From Streptomyces canus (lineage in GTDB: Bacteria > Actinomycetota > Actinomycetes > Streptomycetales > Streptomycetaceae): a DNA stretch of 64,000 nucleotides. The position numbers and the translations under genes are program-made. The DNA lies in contig NZ_KQ948657.1 of NCBI RefSeq assembly GCF_001514145.1, forward strand, positions 716,323 to 780,322. The letters run 5' to 3'. Below the pieces are notes generated by a model. That model did not search any database. It worked only from the letters and a program-made list of their open reading frames with translations, and had not been told where the DNA came from. The stretch's first letter is position 1. Each line of letters starts with the position of its first letter. Positions 1 to 8,417 of the stretch are shown here, one piece after another.

Positions 1-1
1 C

Positions 2-565
2 TCACTGCGCACCGGGGTCGGCGTCGCCGACGCCTACAAGGCGCTGCGGGCCCTGAACATGGATGCCGGCGCCGTCGCCAACATCAGCCGTACGGTGGCC
101 GCGTTCGAGGACGATGTTGCGGAGGCCTGCCGGGTCGTCGACGGTGTCGCCCGGATGACCAGGGCGCTGGCCGCTGCGGCATCGAACGGGCTGCCGTGCA
201 AGTTCTGGAAGCTGACCGACTACGAGGGTCAGCGGGTGTACCAGCGGGACGATCTGATCAACCCGGACTACGTCTCCCCCCAGGACCCGTACGGCCGTAC
301 CAACCTGAAGCGGATGACGCAGGGTCTCGCCCCGATGGGCCCGGGCCGGACCGCCAGCGGTGGTGTGGACAAGCCCATGAACCTCCACCACATGCTGCAG
401 ACTCAGGACGGGCCGATCGCCGAAGTCACCGATGCGATGCACTTCGACAACTACGGCAAGCTGCACTGGAAGTCGGGCACGAAGATCCCCAGCGGGATCG
501 ACAGGCCCGAGTTCGAGAGGTGGAAGACGGCGTACTGGAAGAACAGGGCGAAGGACTTCTCATGA
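2..565 (+). CDS. LHH/HNH-Endo VII-type nuclease toxin, C-terminal part (5' end outside window)
   Basis: The frame is open from base 2, so the N-terminus lies upstream and only about 187 residues are visible. Near the C-terminus is the signature NLHH (the LHH motif), then a downstream His in KLH and the tail YWKNRAKDF. Together these mark the LHH family of the HNH/Endonuclease VII nuclease superfamily, usually the toxic tip of polymorphic-toxin proteins that cut nucleic acid in rival cells. The stop codon overlaps the start of the next gene by four bases (ATGA), and that gene encodes a SUKH immunity protein, which supports a toxin-immunity pair. Whether the missing part carries a secretion or Rhs-like delivery region cannot be seen. 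Confidence 0.8.
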   Translation, partial: SLRTGVGVADAYKALRALNMDAGAVANISRTVAAFEDDVAEACRVVDGVARMTRALAAAASNGLPCKFWKLTDYEGQRVYQRDDLINPDYVSPQDPYGRTNLKRMTQGLAPMGPGRTASGGVDKPMNLHHMLQTQDGPIAEVTDAMHFDNYGKLHWKSGTKIPSGIDRPEFERWKTAYWKNRAKDFS

Positions 566-1038
566 CGAAGGCTCTGCGGGCGGCTGATCAAGTGATCAGC
601 CTTCTGCGTGACAACGAGGACCTGGCTCATCACGGCACCGGCTGTCCTCCGGAGATGATCGCAAGAGCGGAAGCGGAGATGGCTCTCGCCTTCCCGCCCT
701 CCTATCGGCGGCTCATCAAGGAGTTCGGCACGTGGGAGGTCCCACCCACGGAGTTCCTCGGTTTGTACCGGACACCTGCCGGAGGCGAGGACCTGCTGGG
801 CACTCCCGCCCACACCCGGGAGGACCGGGCCGCGCTGGGGCTCCCCCAGCACTTCATGGTCGTCATGCACGACGACGTCTGGGGTGTCGTGGTCCTCGAC
901 ACCTCTCAGCCTGACGAGGACGGCGAATATCCCGTCTTCGCCTGGAACCCAGGAGTGCCTCACGGCGGGCTCATGGAGAAGATCGCAGACAGCTACGGTG
1001 AGTTCGCCCTCGCGGAGTGCAGGCAGAACCTGAGCTGA
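562..1038 (+). CDS. SUKH (SMI1/KNR4) family immunity protein
   Basis: 158 residues. The stretch EAEMALAFPPSYRRLIKEFG matches the typical SUKH core, in which a helix with an Ala/Glu pattern precedes FPxSYR. Proteins of this superfamily neutralise nuclease and deaminase toxins of contact-dependent or secreted systems by binding them in the cytoplasm. The ATG at 562 overlaps the stop of the LHH nuclease gene, implying translational coupling. An upstream in-frame ATG at 196 lies inside the nuclease gene and is discarded. A strong hairpin follows at 1066-1096. Confidence 0.85.
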   Translation: MTKALRAADQVISLLRDNEDLAHHGTGCPPEMIARAEAEMALAFPPSYRRLIKEFGTWEVPPTEFLGLYRTPAGGEDLLGTPAHTREDRAALGLPQHFMVVMHDDVWGVVVLDTSQPDEDGEYPVFAWNPGVPHGGLMEKIADSYGEFALAECRQNLS

Positions 1039-1065
1039 CCCGCTCGGCAGAACAGACTCCGGCAA

Positions 1066-1096
1066 GGGGGGCCGCACACGCGATGTGCGGCCTCCC
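1066..1096 (+). terminator. hairpin terminator after the toxin/immunity pair
   Basis: An inverted repeat of about 13 bp (arms 1066-1078 and 1084-1096, one G-T pair, 5-nt loop) lies 28 nt after the immunity-gene stop. There is no clear U tract. It probably ends the upstream transcript. The rest of the interval to coaA (to 1221) holds no ORF with coding support. Confidence 0.6.
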
Positions 1097-1221
1097 TCAC
1101 GTGCCGCGCCGAGTGATCGCACCTAAGAGGACAGGTGACGTGGTCAGGCCAAACAGGCCATCACCACCCGACGTGACCCACCCCACCCCCCACCCCGTTC
1201 AAACTCCGTTAACAATGGACT

Positions 1222-2211
1222 GTGATCTCTCCGGTCTCCCCGATGCCCCGGAGCGCCCACCGGCACAAGCCGGAGGCGACTCCTTACGTCGACCTCACCC
1301 GCGCCGAGTGGAGCGCGCTGCGCGAGAAGACGCCGCTCCCGCTGAACGCCGAAGAGGTCGAGAAGCTGCGCGGTCTCGGTGACGTCATCGACCTCGACGA
1401 GGTGCGGGACATCTACCTCCCGCTGTCCCGGCTCCTCAACCTCTACGTCGGCGCCACGGACGGCCTCAGAGGCGCCCTGAACACCTTCCTCGGCGAGCAG
1501 GGCTCCCAGTCCGGCACCCCCTTCGTCATAGGCGTCGCGGGATCGGTCGCCGTGGGCAAGTCGACCGTCGCCCGTCTCCTCCAGGCCCTGCTCTCCCGCT
1601 GGCCCGAGCACCCGCGTGTGGAGCTGGTCACGACCGACGGCTTCCTGCTCCCCACCCGCGAGCTGGAGGCCCGCGGGCTCATGTCGCGCAAGGGCTTCCC
1701 CGAGTCGTACGACCGCCGCGCGCTGACCCGCTTCGTCGCCGACATCAAGGCGGGCAAGGACGAGGTCACCGCCCCCGTCTACTCCCACCTGATCTACGAC
1801 ATCGTCCCGGACCAGCGGCTCACCGTCCGCCGCCCCGACATCCTGATCGTCGAGGGCCTCAACGTCCTGCAGCCCGCCCTCCCCGGCACGGACGGCCGCA
1901 CCCGCGTCGGTCTCGCCGACTACTTCGACTTCAGCGTGTACGTCGACGCGAGCGCCGAGGACATCGAGCGCTGGTACCTCAGCCGGTTCAAGAAGCTCCG
2001 CCGGACCGCCTTCCAGAACCCCGACTCGTACTTCAGGAAGTACACCCAGGTCTCGGAGGAGGAGGCGGTCGACTACGCCCGCACCCTCTGGCGCACCATC
2101 AACAAGCCCAACCTGGTGGAGAACATCGCCCCCACCCGCGGCCGCGCCACCCTCGTCATCCGCAAGGGCCAGGACCACAAGGTGCGCAGGCTCAGCCTCC
2201 GTAAGCTCTGA
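1222..2211 (+). CDS. coaA: type I pantothenate kinase
   Basis: 329 residues. It phosphorylates pantothenate with ATP, the first and usually rate-limiting step of coenzyme A synthesis in the cytoplasm. A Walker A motif ([12 protein letters not shown]) begins near residue 104. The downstream TTDGFLLP and the VEGLNVLQ segment are typical of CoaA in the P-loop kinase/uridine kinase fold. Length is close to E. coli CoaA (316) with a short N-terminal extension. The start is the GTG at 1222, giving MISPVS; a later ATG at 1243 would remove seven residues. It is unrelated to its neighbours in pathway. Confidence 0.95.
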   Translation: MISPVSPMPRSAHRHKPEATPYVDLTRAEWSALREKTPLPLNAEEVEKLRGLGDVIDLDEVRDIYLPLSRLLNLYVGATDGLRGALNTFLGEQGSQSGTPFVIGVAGSVAVGKSTVARLLQALLSRWPEHPRVELVTTDGFLLPTRELEARGLMSRKGFPESYDRRALTRFVADIKAGKDEVTAPVYSHLIYDIVPDQRLTVRRPDILIVEGLNVLQPALPGTDGRTRVGLADYFDFSVYVDASAEDIERWYLSRFKKLRRTAFQNPDSYFRKYTQVSEEEAVDYARTLWRTINKPNLVENIAPTRGRATLVIRKGQDHKVRRLSLRKL

Positions 2212-2252
2212 AGGCCGTAGGCCTGTTGACGTACGCCTGTTAGAAAGGCGTC

Positions 2253-3173
2253 ATGCTGCATCTGCGCCTGATCACCCCGGCCGACAAGACCGACGACGTG
2301 GTCCGCCTGATCGAGAAGACGGTCGGCGCCACGCACCTCGTCGTGATGCCGGGCGCCGCCCGCAACCCCGCCGGTGACGTCGTGATGTGCGACGTGGCCC
2401 GCGAGGCGGGTGACGAACTCATCGGCACCCTGCGGAAGTTGGACCTCGACAAGACCGGCTCCATCGCCGTCGAGAACATCGACCTGTCACTCTCCGAGCG
2501 CGCGGACAAGGCCGAGGACGACGCACCCGGCGAAGGCGTGGACGCCGTCATCTGGGAGCACCTGACCGACGCGACGCACGAGGAGTCGACGCTCTCCATC
2601 ACCTACCTCGCCTTCCTCACGCTGGCCACGATGATCGCGGCCTGCGGTGTGGTGCTGGACAACGCGATCCTGATCGTGGGCGCGATGGCGGTGGGCCCGG
2701 AGTTCGGCCCCCTGGCGGCCCTCAGCACGGCGATCGTCCAGCGTCACCCGCGCCTGGCGGTGCGCTCGCTGATCGCCCTGCTGGTGGGCTTCGCCGTGGC
2801 GATGGCGGTGACGGTCGGCTTCACCTGGTTCATGGACGCCCTGGACCTCTTCCACAAGTCCGATCTTGAGGGCGACCGCCCCAACACCGCCTTCGTCTAC
2901 GCCCCCGACGCCTTCTCGTTCGTGGTGGCGGTCCTGGCGGGAATCGCCGGCACCCTCAGCCTGACCTCGGCGAAGTCGGGGGCCCTGGTGGGAGTGGCCA
3001 TCTCGGTCACCACGGTCCCGGCGGCGGCCAACGCGGCGGTGGCCCTGGCCTACGGCGACATGGGCCAGACGGTCGGCTCGACGAACCAGCTCCTGCTGAA
3101 CCTGCTGGGCATCGTGCTGGCGGGCACCCTGACCCTGCTGTGCCAGAAGTGGCTCTGGCGGAAGCGCTCTTAG
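2253..3173 (+). CDS. DUF389 integral membrane protein
   Basis: 306 residues. The N-terminal ~115 residues are soluble (MLHLRLITPADKTDDVV...). They are followed by about six hydrophobic segments, including ITYLAFLTLATMIAACGVV and the conserved ILIVGAMAVGPEFGPL stretch that defines DUF389. The family is widespread in actinobacteria and its function is unknown; a transport role is only a guess. An RBS-like GAAAGG lies just before the ATG. It is convergent with glmM, with only 52 nt between the stop codons. Confidence 0.85.
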   Translation: MLHLRLITPADKTDDVVRLIEKTVGATHLVVMPGAARNPAGDVVMCDVAREAGDELIGTLRKLDLDKTGSIAVENIDLSLSERADKAEDDAPGEGVDAVIWEHLTDATHEESTLSITYLAFLTLATMIAACGVVLDNAILIVGAMAVGPEFGPLAALSTAIVQRHPRLAVRSLIALLVGFAVAMAVTVGFTWFMDALDLFHKSDLEGDRPNTAFVYAPDAFSFVVAVLAGIAGTLSLTSAKSGALVGVAISVTTVPAAANAAVALAYGDMGQTVGSTNQLLLNLLGIVLAGTLTLLCQKWLWRKRS

Positions 3174-3204
3174 GGGCGCGGGGCTGTATCAACCCTCCCG
3201 CCCC
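3173..3204. terminator. GC-rich hairpin between convergent DUF389 gene and glmM
   Basis: GGGGCG at 3173-3178 can pair with CGCCCC at 3199-3204, with weaker inner pairing, in the 52-nt gap between two convergent stops. It could serve both strands. The stem is imperfect, so this is tentative. Confidence 0.35.
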
Positions 3205-3225
3205 CGCCCAAGACCGCCCGGCAAC

Positions 3226-4584
3226 TCAGCCGAGCGCCGACTTCACCGCATCAGCCAACCGCCCCGCCACCGTCCGGGCCTGATCGATGTCCGCCGCCTC
3301 GACCATCACCCGCACCAGCGGCTCGGTCCCCGACGGCCGCAACAACACCCGTCCGGTGGCGCCGAGTTCACGCTCGGCCTCAGTCACGGCCGCCGCCAGC
3401 TCCCCGGACGTCGAAACCCGCGACCGGTCCACGTCAGGCACATTGATCAGCACCTGCGGCAGCCGCTCCATCACGGATGCCAGCTCCTTCAGCGACCGCC
3501 CGCTCTCCGCGACGCGAGCCGCCAGCATCAGCCCGGTCAGCGTCCCGTCGCCGGTCGTGGCGTGATCCAGGATGATGACGTGCCCGGACTGCTCACCCCC
3601 GAGGGCGTACCCGTGCTCCTTCATCTCCTCGAGCACATACCGGTCCCCCACGGCGGTCTGGACGAGCCGGAGCCCCTCCCGTTCCAGCGCCAGTTTGAAC
3701 CCCAGGTTCGACATGACCGTCGCGACGACGGTGTCGGACCGCAGCGCCGACCGGTCCTTCATCGCGAGCGCGAGCACGGCCATGATCTGGTCGCCGTCCA
3801 CTTCCTCACCGGTGTGGTCGACGGCGAGGCACCGGTCCGCGTCCCCGTCGTGCGCGATGCCGAAGTTCGCCCCGTGCTCGACGACGGCGGCCTTCAGCGG
3901 TCCGAGATGCGTGGAGCCGCACCCGTCGTTGATGTTGAGCCCGTCCGGCTGGGCACCGATGGTGATCACCTCGGCGCCGGCCCGCGAGAACGCCTCCGGC
4001 GACACCCGGGCGGCAGCGCCGTGCGCCTCGTCGAGGACGATCTTCAGCCCGTCGAGCCGGTTCGGCAGTACGGCGATCAGATGGGCCACGTACTTGTCGA
4101 AGCCCTCGGTGTACTCGCGGACCCGGCCGACACCGCCGCCGGTCGGCCGCTCCCAGGGCTCACCGTGCCGGTGCGCGTCGTAGATCGCCTCGATCCGGTC
4201 CTCCAGCTCGTCGTCGAGCTTGTGCCCGCCGCGGGCGAGGAACTTGACGCCGTTGTCGGGCATGGCGTTGTGGCTGGCGGAGAGCATGACGCCGAGGTCG
4301 GCGCCGAGCACACCCGTGAGATACGCCACGGCGGGCGTGGGCAGCACACCGACCTTCAGCACGTCCACGCCGGCGCTCGCGAGGCCCGCGACCACGGCGG
4401 CCTCCAGGAACTCCCCGGACGCGCGCGGATCCCGCCCGACCACCGCCGTCGGCCGGTGGCCCTGGAACGTACCCGCCTCGGCCAGCACGTGCGCCGCCGC
4501 GACCGACAGACCGAGCGCCATCTCGGCCGTCAGATCCGCGTTGGCGACACCGCGCACGCCGTCCGTGCCGAAGAGTCGTCCCAC
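3226..4584 (-). CDS. glmM: phosphoglucosamine mutase
   Basis: 452 residues from GTG at 4584. It interconverts glucosamine-6-phosphate and glucosamine-1-phosphate on the way to UDP-GlcNAc for peptidoglycan. The start is chosen because AGGAGG lies 4 nt upstream and the protein then begins (M)[11 protein letters not shown], the conserved family N-terminus; the in-frame ATG at 4620 would add 12 unlikely residues. The catalytic phospho-serine is S104 in LSASHN. The metal loop DGDADR and a C-terminal phosphate-binding RPSGTEP are present. It follows rplM-rpsI on the same strand, separated by a terminator and probably using its own promoter. Confidence 0.96.
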   Translation of the reverse strand: MGRLFGTDGVRGVANADLTAEMALGLSVAAAHVLAEAGTFQGHRPTAVVGRDPRASGEFLEAAVVAGLASAGVDVLKVGVLPTPAVAYLTGVLGADLGVMLSASHNAMPDNGVKFLARGGHKLDDELEDRIEAIYDAHRHGEPWERPTGGGVGRVREYTEGFDKYVAHLIAVLPNRLDGLKIVLDEAHGAAARVSPEAFSRAGAEVITIGAQPDGLNINDGCGSTHLGPLKAAVVEHGANFGIAHDGDADRCLAVDHTGEEVDGDQIMAVLALAMKDRSALRSDTVVATVMSNLGFKLALEREGLRLVQTAVGDRYVLEEMKEHGYALGGEQSGHVIILDHATTGDGTLTGLMLAARVAESGRSLKELASVMERLPQVLINVPDVDRSRVSTSGELAAAVTEAERELGATGRVLLRPSGTEPLVRVMVEAADIDQARTVAGRLADAVKSALG

Positions 4585-4653
4585 TTGTCCTCCTGAGGAA
4601 GCGTCAGTTACGGAGATCATCCGATCACATGAGCCTTTGAGCGCCTTGTGCCG

Positions 4654-4682
4654 TTTATACGCCTAAGGCTGTGATAAACGAA
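4654..4682 (-). promoter_or_regulatory. possible glmM promoter
   Basis: On the minus strand TTCGTT and TATAAA are 17 nt apart, about 70 nt before the glmM start and just after the rpsI terminator. The -10 box is good and the -35 is poor. Inferred from spacing only. Confidence 0.35.
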
Positions 4683-4716
4683 CGCCCCGGCGGCACTGTG
4701 GCGTGCCGCCGGGGCG
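4683..4716 (-). terminator. rpsI-glmM intergenic terminator
   Basis: A perfect 13-bp stem (4683-4695 with 4704-4716) with an 8-nt loop lies 60 nt after the rpsI stop. On the minus strand it is followed by a T-rich TTCGTTT. It probably ends rplM-rpsI transcripts before glmM. Confidence 0.75.
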
Positions 4717-4776
4717 AACGTACGTACTGCTGACTCGCAGGAACGAGCAGGTACGAAGCAGAACAGGCAGCGAAGA

Positions 4777-5304
4777 TTAACGCTTGCTGTACTGCGGGGC
4801 CTTGCGGGCCTTCTTGAGACCGGCCTTCTTGCGCTCGACCGCACGGTCGTCGCGACGGAGGAAGCCGGCCTTCTTGAGGGCGCCGCGGTTGTTGTCCACG
4901 TCGGCCTCGTTCAGCGCGCGGGCGACACCGAGACGGAGCGCACCGGCCTGGCCGGAGACGCCGCCACCCGCGATGCGGGCGATGATGTCGTAGCGGCCCT
5001 CGAGCTCGAGCACCTTGAAGGGCTCGTTGACTTCCTGCTGGTGCACCTTGTTGGGGAAGTAGTCCTCAAGGGTGCGACCGTTGATCTTCCACTTGCCGGT
5101 GCCCGGGACGATCCGGACGCGGGCGATGGCGTTCTTGCGACGGCCCAGGCCGGCGGCCGGCTGCGGGTCGCCGAAGCGGGACGCCATGGACTCCGAGGTG
5201 TACTCGCCCTCGACGGGGACCTCGGACTCGGTGGTGTAGCTGTCGATGTCGACGAGCTCGGTCTCGGTCTCTTCGACCGGCTGCTCAACAGTGGTCTCGG
5301 CCAC
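4777..5304 (-). CDS. rpsI: 30S ribosomal protein S9 (uS9)
   Basis: 175 residues. The C-terminal ~125 residues are classic S9: [15 protein letters not shown], then [19 protein letters not shown], ending in the basic tail KAPQYSKR that reaches the P-site tRNA in the small subunit. The first ~48 residues form an acidic Glu/Thr-rich extension absent from E. coli S9 (130 residues), which makes the protein long; such extensions are common in actinobacteria. It is co-transcribed with rplM, whose stop lies 42 nt upstream. Confidence 0.97.
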   Translation of the reverse strand: MAETTVEQPVEETETELVDIDSYTTESEVPVEGEYTSESMASRFGDPQPAAGLGRRKNAIARVRIVPGTGKWKINGRTLEDYFPNKVHQQEVNEPFKVLELEGRYDIIARIAGGGVSGQAGALRLGVARALNEADVDNNRGALKKAGFLRRDDRAVERKKAGLKKARKAPQYSKR

Positions 5305-5346
5305 GATGCTCCTCAGATTCTTTTCTGTCTTAGGGGGTGGCCGGAA

Positions 5347-5790
5347 CTACTGCGCGACCTGGGTGATCTCGAACGGCACCGGCTGCTGCGCAGCGTGCGG
5401 GTGCTGGTCGCCCGAGTAGACCTTCAGCTTGCTGATCATCTGACGGCCCAGGGAGTTCTTGGGGATCATGCCCTTGATGGCCTTCTCGACGGCCTTCTCG
5501 GGGTTCTTCGCCAGCAGCTCGTCGTAGCGGACGGAGCGCAGACCACCCGGGTAGCCGGAGTGGCGGTACGCCAGCTTCTGGGTCTTCTTGTTGCCGGACA
5601 GGTGAACCTTGTCGGCGTTGATGATGATGACGAAGTCGCCCATGTCCATGTGCGGGGCATAGGTCGGCTTGTGCTTGCCACGGAGGAGGTTCGCAGCGGT
5701 GGTAGCCAGACGGCCCAGGACGATGTCCTGAGCGTCAATGACGTGCCACTGGCGAGTCACATCGCCGGGCTTGGGGCTGTACGTACGCAC
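5347..5790 (-). CDS. rplM: 50S ribosomal protein L13 (uL13)
   Basis: 147 residues from GTG at 5790, beginning (M)RTYSPKPGD. Conserved blocks are [33 protein letters not shown] and [11 protein letters not shown]. The GTG is preferred over the ATG at 5829 because the conserved N-terminus starts there and a GAAGAAGG Shine-Dalgarno-like run lies before it. It is the first gene of the rplM-rpsI pair that binds early in ribosome assembly. Confidence 0.96.
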   Translation of the reverse strand: MRTYSPKPGDVTRQWHVIDAQDIVLGRLATTAANLLRGKHKPTYAPHMDMGDFVIIINADKVHLSGNKKTQKLAYRHSGYPGGLRSVRYDELLAKNPEKAVEKAIKGMIPKNSLGRQMISKLKVYSGDQHPHAAQQPVPFEITQVAQ

Positions 5791-6129
5791 TTCGCAGCCT
5801 TCTTCTTCAGTGGATGGGTGCTGACACATGGCATCACTGAAGCGATCGTGCAGCTGGGGACGACAGTGCCGGGGACGCTGCCCGTATGCCGCCCACTGGT
5901 AACTGCTCCAGGGAACCTACGTAAGGGCCTCTCGCGTGAGAACGACCAAGCCGATACGCATAACAAACCGCAAGGTTACCCGCGCTGCCCCGGACGGGTC
6001 AAAACGAGTCCGCCGCGGCAGGCGTCACAGCACCTCGGGGACCGAGATGTACACCCCTGCCGGAAAGGTCCCCGGGCCAGTGTCCACAGGCCCCACAGCA
6101 CCTCCTGTCCCCCGTCTAAGATGCGCCCC
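5791..6129. promoter_or_regulatory. divergent intergenic region rplM / membrane protein gene
   Basis: 339 nt without a supported gene between two divergent starts. It must contain the rplM-rpsI promoter (minus) and the promoter of the gene at 6130 (plus). I could not pick convincing -35/-10 pairs. The long plus-strand frame through rplM/rpsI into this region is an antisense shadow. Confidence 0.5.
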
Positions 6130-7020
6130 ATGAGCTTTGGGCAGCAGGGGGGACCCCCGTCCCAGTGGGATCCCTGGAAACCGCAGTCGCAGCAGCCGTG
6201 GGGCAGCGACGGGGGCGAGCAGACTCCGGACTGGGCCGCGCTCGCCGAGGCGTCCGAGATCCGCAACAGGCGCCGTCGGCTGTTCTTCATCGTCGGCGGC
6301 GCGGTCGCCACGGTCGCGATAGGCACCGCCGTGGCGATGGCCGTCGTATCGGCGAACGGCGACGACGAGGCGAACAAGCCGACCTCGTCACTGCCGGCGA
6401 CCGCCGACATCCCGAGCGCGACCGGGACCACGCCGTCGTTCGCGCCGACCAGCGCGCCGCCCCCGCTGGACCCGAGGGACTTCATCGCCAGCAAGGCCAA
6501 GGACACGGCCCCGCTCGGCGCGCAGATCCTCTTCCCGGGCACCCAGCTGACCATGGGTTCGACCGTGTACAAGAAGGGGACGACGGCCGACACGAAGAAC
6601 TGCGCCGCCGCCGACACGGTCCAGCCCAGCCTCGGAAAGGTCCTGAAGGCCAACAGCTGCACCCGGTTCATGCGGGTCAGCTACACCAAGGACGGCGTCT
6701 CGGTGACGGTCGGCGTGGCCGTCTTCGACACCGAGGCGCAGGCGGCGAAGGCGAAGAGCCAGGTCAACACCAAGAAGGACATCGTCAAGTCGCTGTCCGG
6801 CGGCGCGGTCAAGGCCTTCTGCAACTCCGCGATCTGCCGCACGACCTCGAACTCCTACGGCCGCTACGCCTACTTCACCATCGCCGGCTTCGCCAGCGGC
6901 AAGAACGTCACGGAGAAGGACACCGCGGTCTTCAGCATCGGCGACAACCTGGCCGAGTTCACCTTCCGCCAGATCAACCGGCGCGGCGAGGCGCAGGCGT
7001 CCGCGGCCGCGAGCGAGTGA
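6130..7020 (+). CDS. single-pass membrane protein with extracytoplasmic domain, function unknown
   Basis: 296 residues. A Gln/Pro/Trp-rich cytoplasmic head of about 50 residues precedes RNRRRRLFF and one transmembrane helix (FIVGGAVATVAIGTAVAMAV). A Thr/Pro/Ser linker and a ~190-residue outer domain with four Cys (in KNC, NSC, AFC and AIC contexts) follow, suggesting disulfides. No enzyme motif is recognised. Start at ATG 6130 gives MSFGQQGG; ATG 6121 is possible. Expressed divergently from rplM and ended by the hairpin at 7020-7045. Confidence 0.75.
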   Translation: MSFGQQGGPPSQWDPWKPQSQQPWGSDGGEQTPDWAALAEASEIRNRRRRLFFIVGGAVATVAIGTAVAMAVVSANGDDEANKPTSSLPATADIPSATGTTPSFAPTSAPPPLDPRDFIASKAKDTAPLGAQILFPGTQLTMGSTVYKKGTTADTKNCAAADTVQPSLGKVLKANSCTRFMRVSYTKDGVSVTVGVAVFDTEAQAAKAKSQVNTKKDIVKSLSGGAVKAFCNSAICRTTSNSYGRYAYFTIAGFASGKNVTEKDTAVFSIGDNLAEFTFRQINRRGEAQASAAASE

Positions 7021-7045
7021 CCCGGCGCGCCGAGGCGCGCCGGGT
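7020..7045. terminator. bidirectional hairpin terminator
   Basis: A near-perfect 11-12-bp palindrome (arms 7020-7031 and 7034-7045, minimal loop) lies between the convergent stops of the plus-strand membrane-protein gene and the minus-strand GtrA gene. Confidence 0.75.
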
Positions 7046-7054
7046 CAGGTTCGC

Positions 7055-7582
7055 TCAGGTCCGCTCCCAGGAGCCGCTCAGGACGGGCTCGGGATACGGC
7101 ACGACGGGTTCCGGCAGGCTGCCGGCCGTCTCCCGGCTCCCGGCCGTCCTGAAGACCCAGGTGCGGTAGGACCAGAAGCGGAAGAGTGTTGCCACGCCGA
7201 TGCCGAGGAACTTGCTGACGTTGGTGGCGAGCGTGCCGTCCCAGCCGAGCCCGTAGGTCGTGGCATAGAGAACCGAGTTCTCGATGACCAGCCCGATCGC
7301 GCTGAAGAGCAGGAAGAGGGTCAGCTCCTTCCTGCGGCTGTTGCGGTCCTCCTGGGCCCGTTTGCGGTACGCGAAGTACCGCAGCCCGAGGTAGTTGCTC
7401 AGGATCGCGACGACCGTGGCCAGGACGCTCGCCCGGACGGTCTGCCAGTCCGTGACGGTCCTGATGAGGTTGAAGACCGCGAGATTGACGACGAAGCCCG
7501 ACGCCCCCACCATGCCGAACTTCGCGATCTCGCGGTACAGCTTCCCCCACCGGGAGGGAAGCGCGTGACGTCCGCTGCTCAC
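7055..7582 (-). CDS. GtrA-family membrane protein (putative lipid-linked sugar flippase)
   Basis: 175 residues with four hydrophobic helices in the GtrA pattern: FGMVGASGFVVNLAVFNLI near residue 22, then the NYLGLRYFAYRK block, a third helix LFLLFSAIGLVIENSVLYA, and FLGIGVATLFRFWSYRTWVF. GtrA proteins are thought to flip polyprenyl-phosphate sugars across the membrane or to help export polysaccharide. It lies 8 nt downstream of a polyprenyl-phosphate sugar synthase gene, the classic GtrA-GtrB pairing, and is the last gene of the minus-strand polysaccharide run. Confidence 0.88.
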   Translation of the reverse strand: MSSGRHALPSRWGKLYREIAKFGMVGASGFVVNLAVFNLIRTVTDWQTVRASVLATVVAILSNYLGLRYFAYRKRAQEDRNSRRKELTLFLLFSAIGLVIENSVLYATTYGLGWDGTLATNVSKFLGIGVATLFRFWSYRTWVFRTAGSRETAGSLPEPVVPYPEPVLSGSWERT

Positions 7583-7590
7583 CGTTCCGC

Positions 7591-8349
7591 TCAGCCCCGT
7601 CGGTTGCGCATCCGCAGGCGCAGCGGCACCAGCGCCGACTCGACCTGCGTCCCGAGGCTCATCTTGGAGACGCCCTCGGTGCGCTCCTCGAAGCGGATCG
7701 GGATCTCGACGGCGCTGTGCCCGGCCCGGACGGCCTTGAACTTCAGCTCGACCTGGAAGCTGTAGCCGGCGCTGTCCAGGGTCGCGAGGTCCACGTCACG
7801 AAGTGTGGCGGCCGACCACAGATTGAAGCCGGCCGTGATGTCCCGGATCTTCGTGCCCAGCACGGTCCGGGCGTAGCGGTTGGCGAAGCGGGACAGCAGG
7901 ACGCGGTGCTTGCCCCACTCCTCGTCCAGCGAGCCGCCCTCCACGTAGCGGCTGCCGACGACCAGGCCGACCCCCGTGGCCACGGCCGTGCCGAGCATCC
8001 GCGGGACCGCCTCGACGGGGTGGCTGCCGTCGGCGTCCATCTGGACGACGTACTCGGCACCCTCGGCGAGGGCGGCACTCATACCGGCGACGTACGCGCG
8101 CCCGAGCCCGTCCTTCTCGGTGCGGTGCAGCACGCTCATCCGGCGCCGCCCGTCCCAGTTGTGCTTCTCGGCGAGCTCCTCGGCGATCCGTCCTGTACCA
8201 TCCGGACTGGAGTCGTCCACTATCTTCAAGTGGAGCCCGTTGAGCGGCAGTTGAAGCACCGCCTCGACCATTCTCGGCAAGTTGGCGGCTTCGTTGTACG
8301 TGGGCATCACCACGGTGACAGCCACGTCCGCCCCCACGTCGTACGTCAT
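7591..8349 (-). CDS. polyprenol-phosphate sugar synthase (DPM/GtrB/Ppm1-like GT2)
   Basis: 252 residues from ATG at 8349, with GGGAGGG upstream; the longer frame to 8664 is an artefact. GT2 features are VVMPTYNEAANLP at the N-terminus, D45-D46 in IVDDSSPDGTG, and the DxD metal/nucleotide motif D105-A-D107 in QMDADGSHP. The remainder resembles dolichol-/polyprenol-phosphate mannosyltransferases, including GYSFQVEL and RFEERTEGVSKM. It has no C-terminal membrane domain. Expected reaction: transfer of a hexose (often mannose or glucose) from a nucleotide sugar to polyprenyl phosphate, feeding the adjacent GtrA and GT-C proteins. The sugar cannot be told from sequence. Confidence 0.9.
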   Translation of the reverse strand: MTYDVGADVAVTVVMPTYNEAANLPRMVEAVLQLPLNGLHLKIVDDSSPDGTGRIAEELAEKHNWDGRRRMSVLHRTEKDGLGRAYVAGMSAALAEGAEYVVQMDADGSHPVEAVPRMLGTAVATGVGLVVGSRYVEGGSLDEEWGKHRVLLSRFANRYARTVLGTKIRDITAGFNLWSAATLRDVDLATLDSAGYSFQVELKFKAVRAGHSAVEIPIRFEERTEGVSKMSLGTQVESALVPLRLRMRNRRG

Positions 8350-8417
8350 CTTCTTTTCCCTCCCCAATTGATTGCTCCCCCCGCCGGACGCGGGTTGTCC
8401 CGCGTCCGGAACCCAAC

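Noticed and set aside
5041..6129. N-terminal extension of the plus-strand frame that ends at 7020
   Set aside because: It runs antisense to rpsI and rplM; only the part from ATG 6130 has protein-like composition and a membrane helix.
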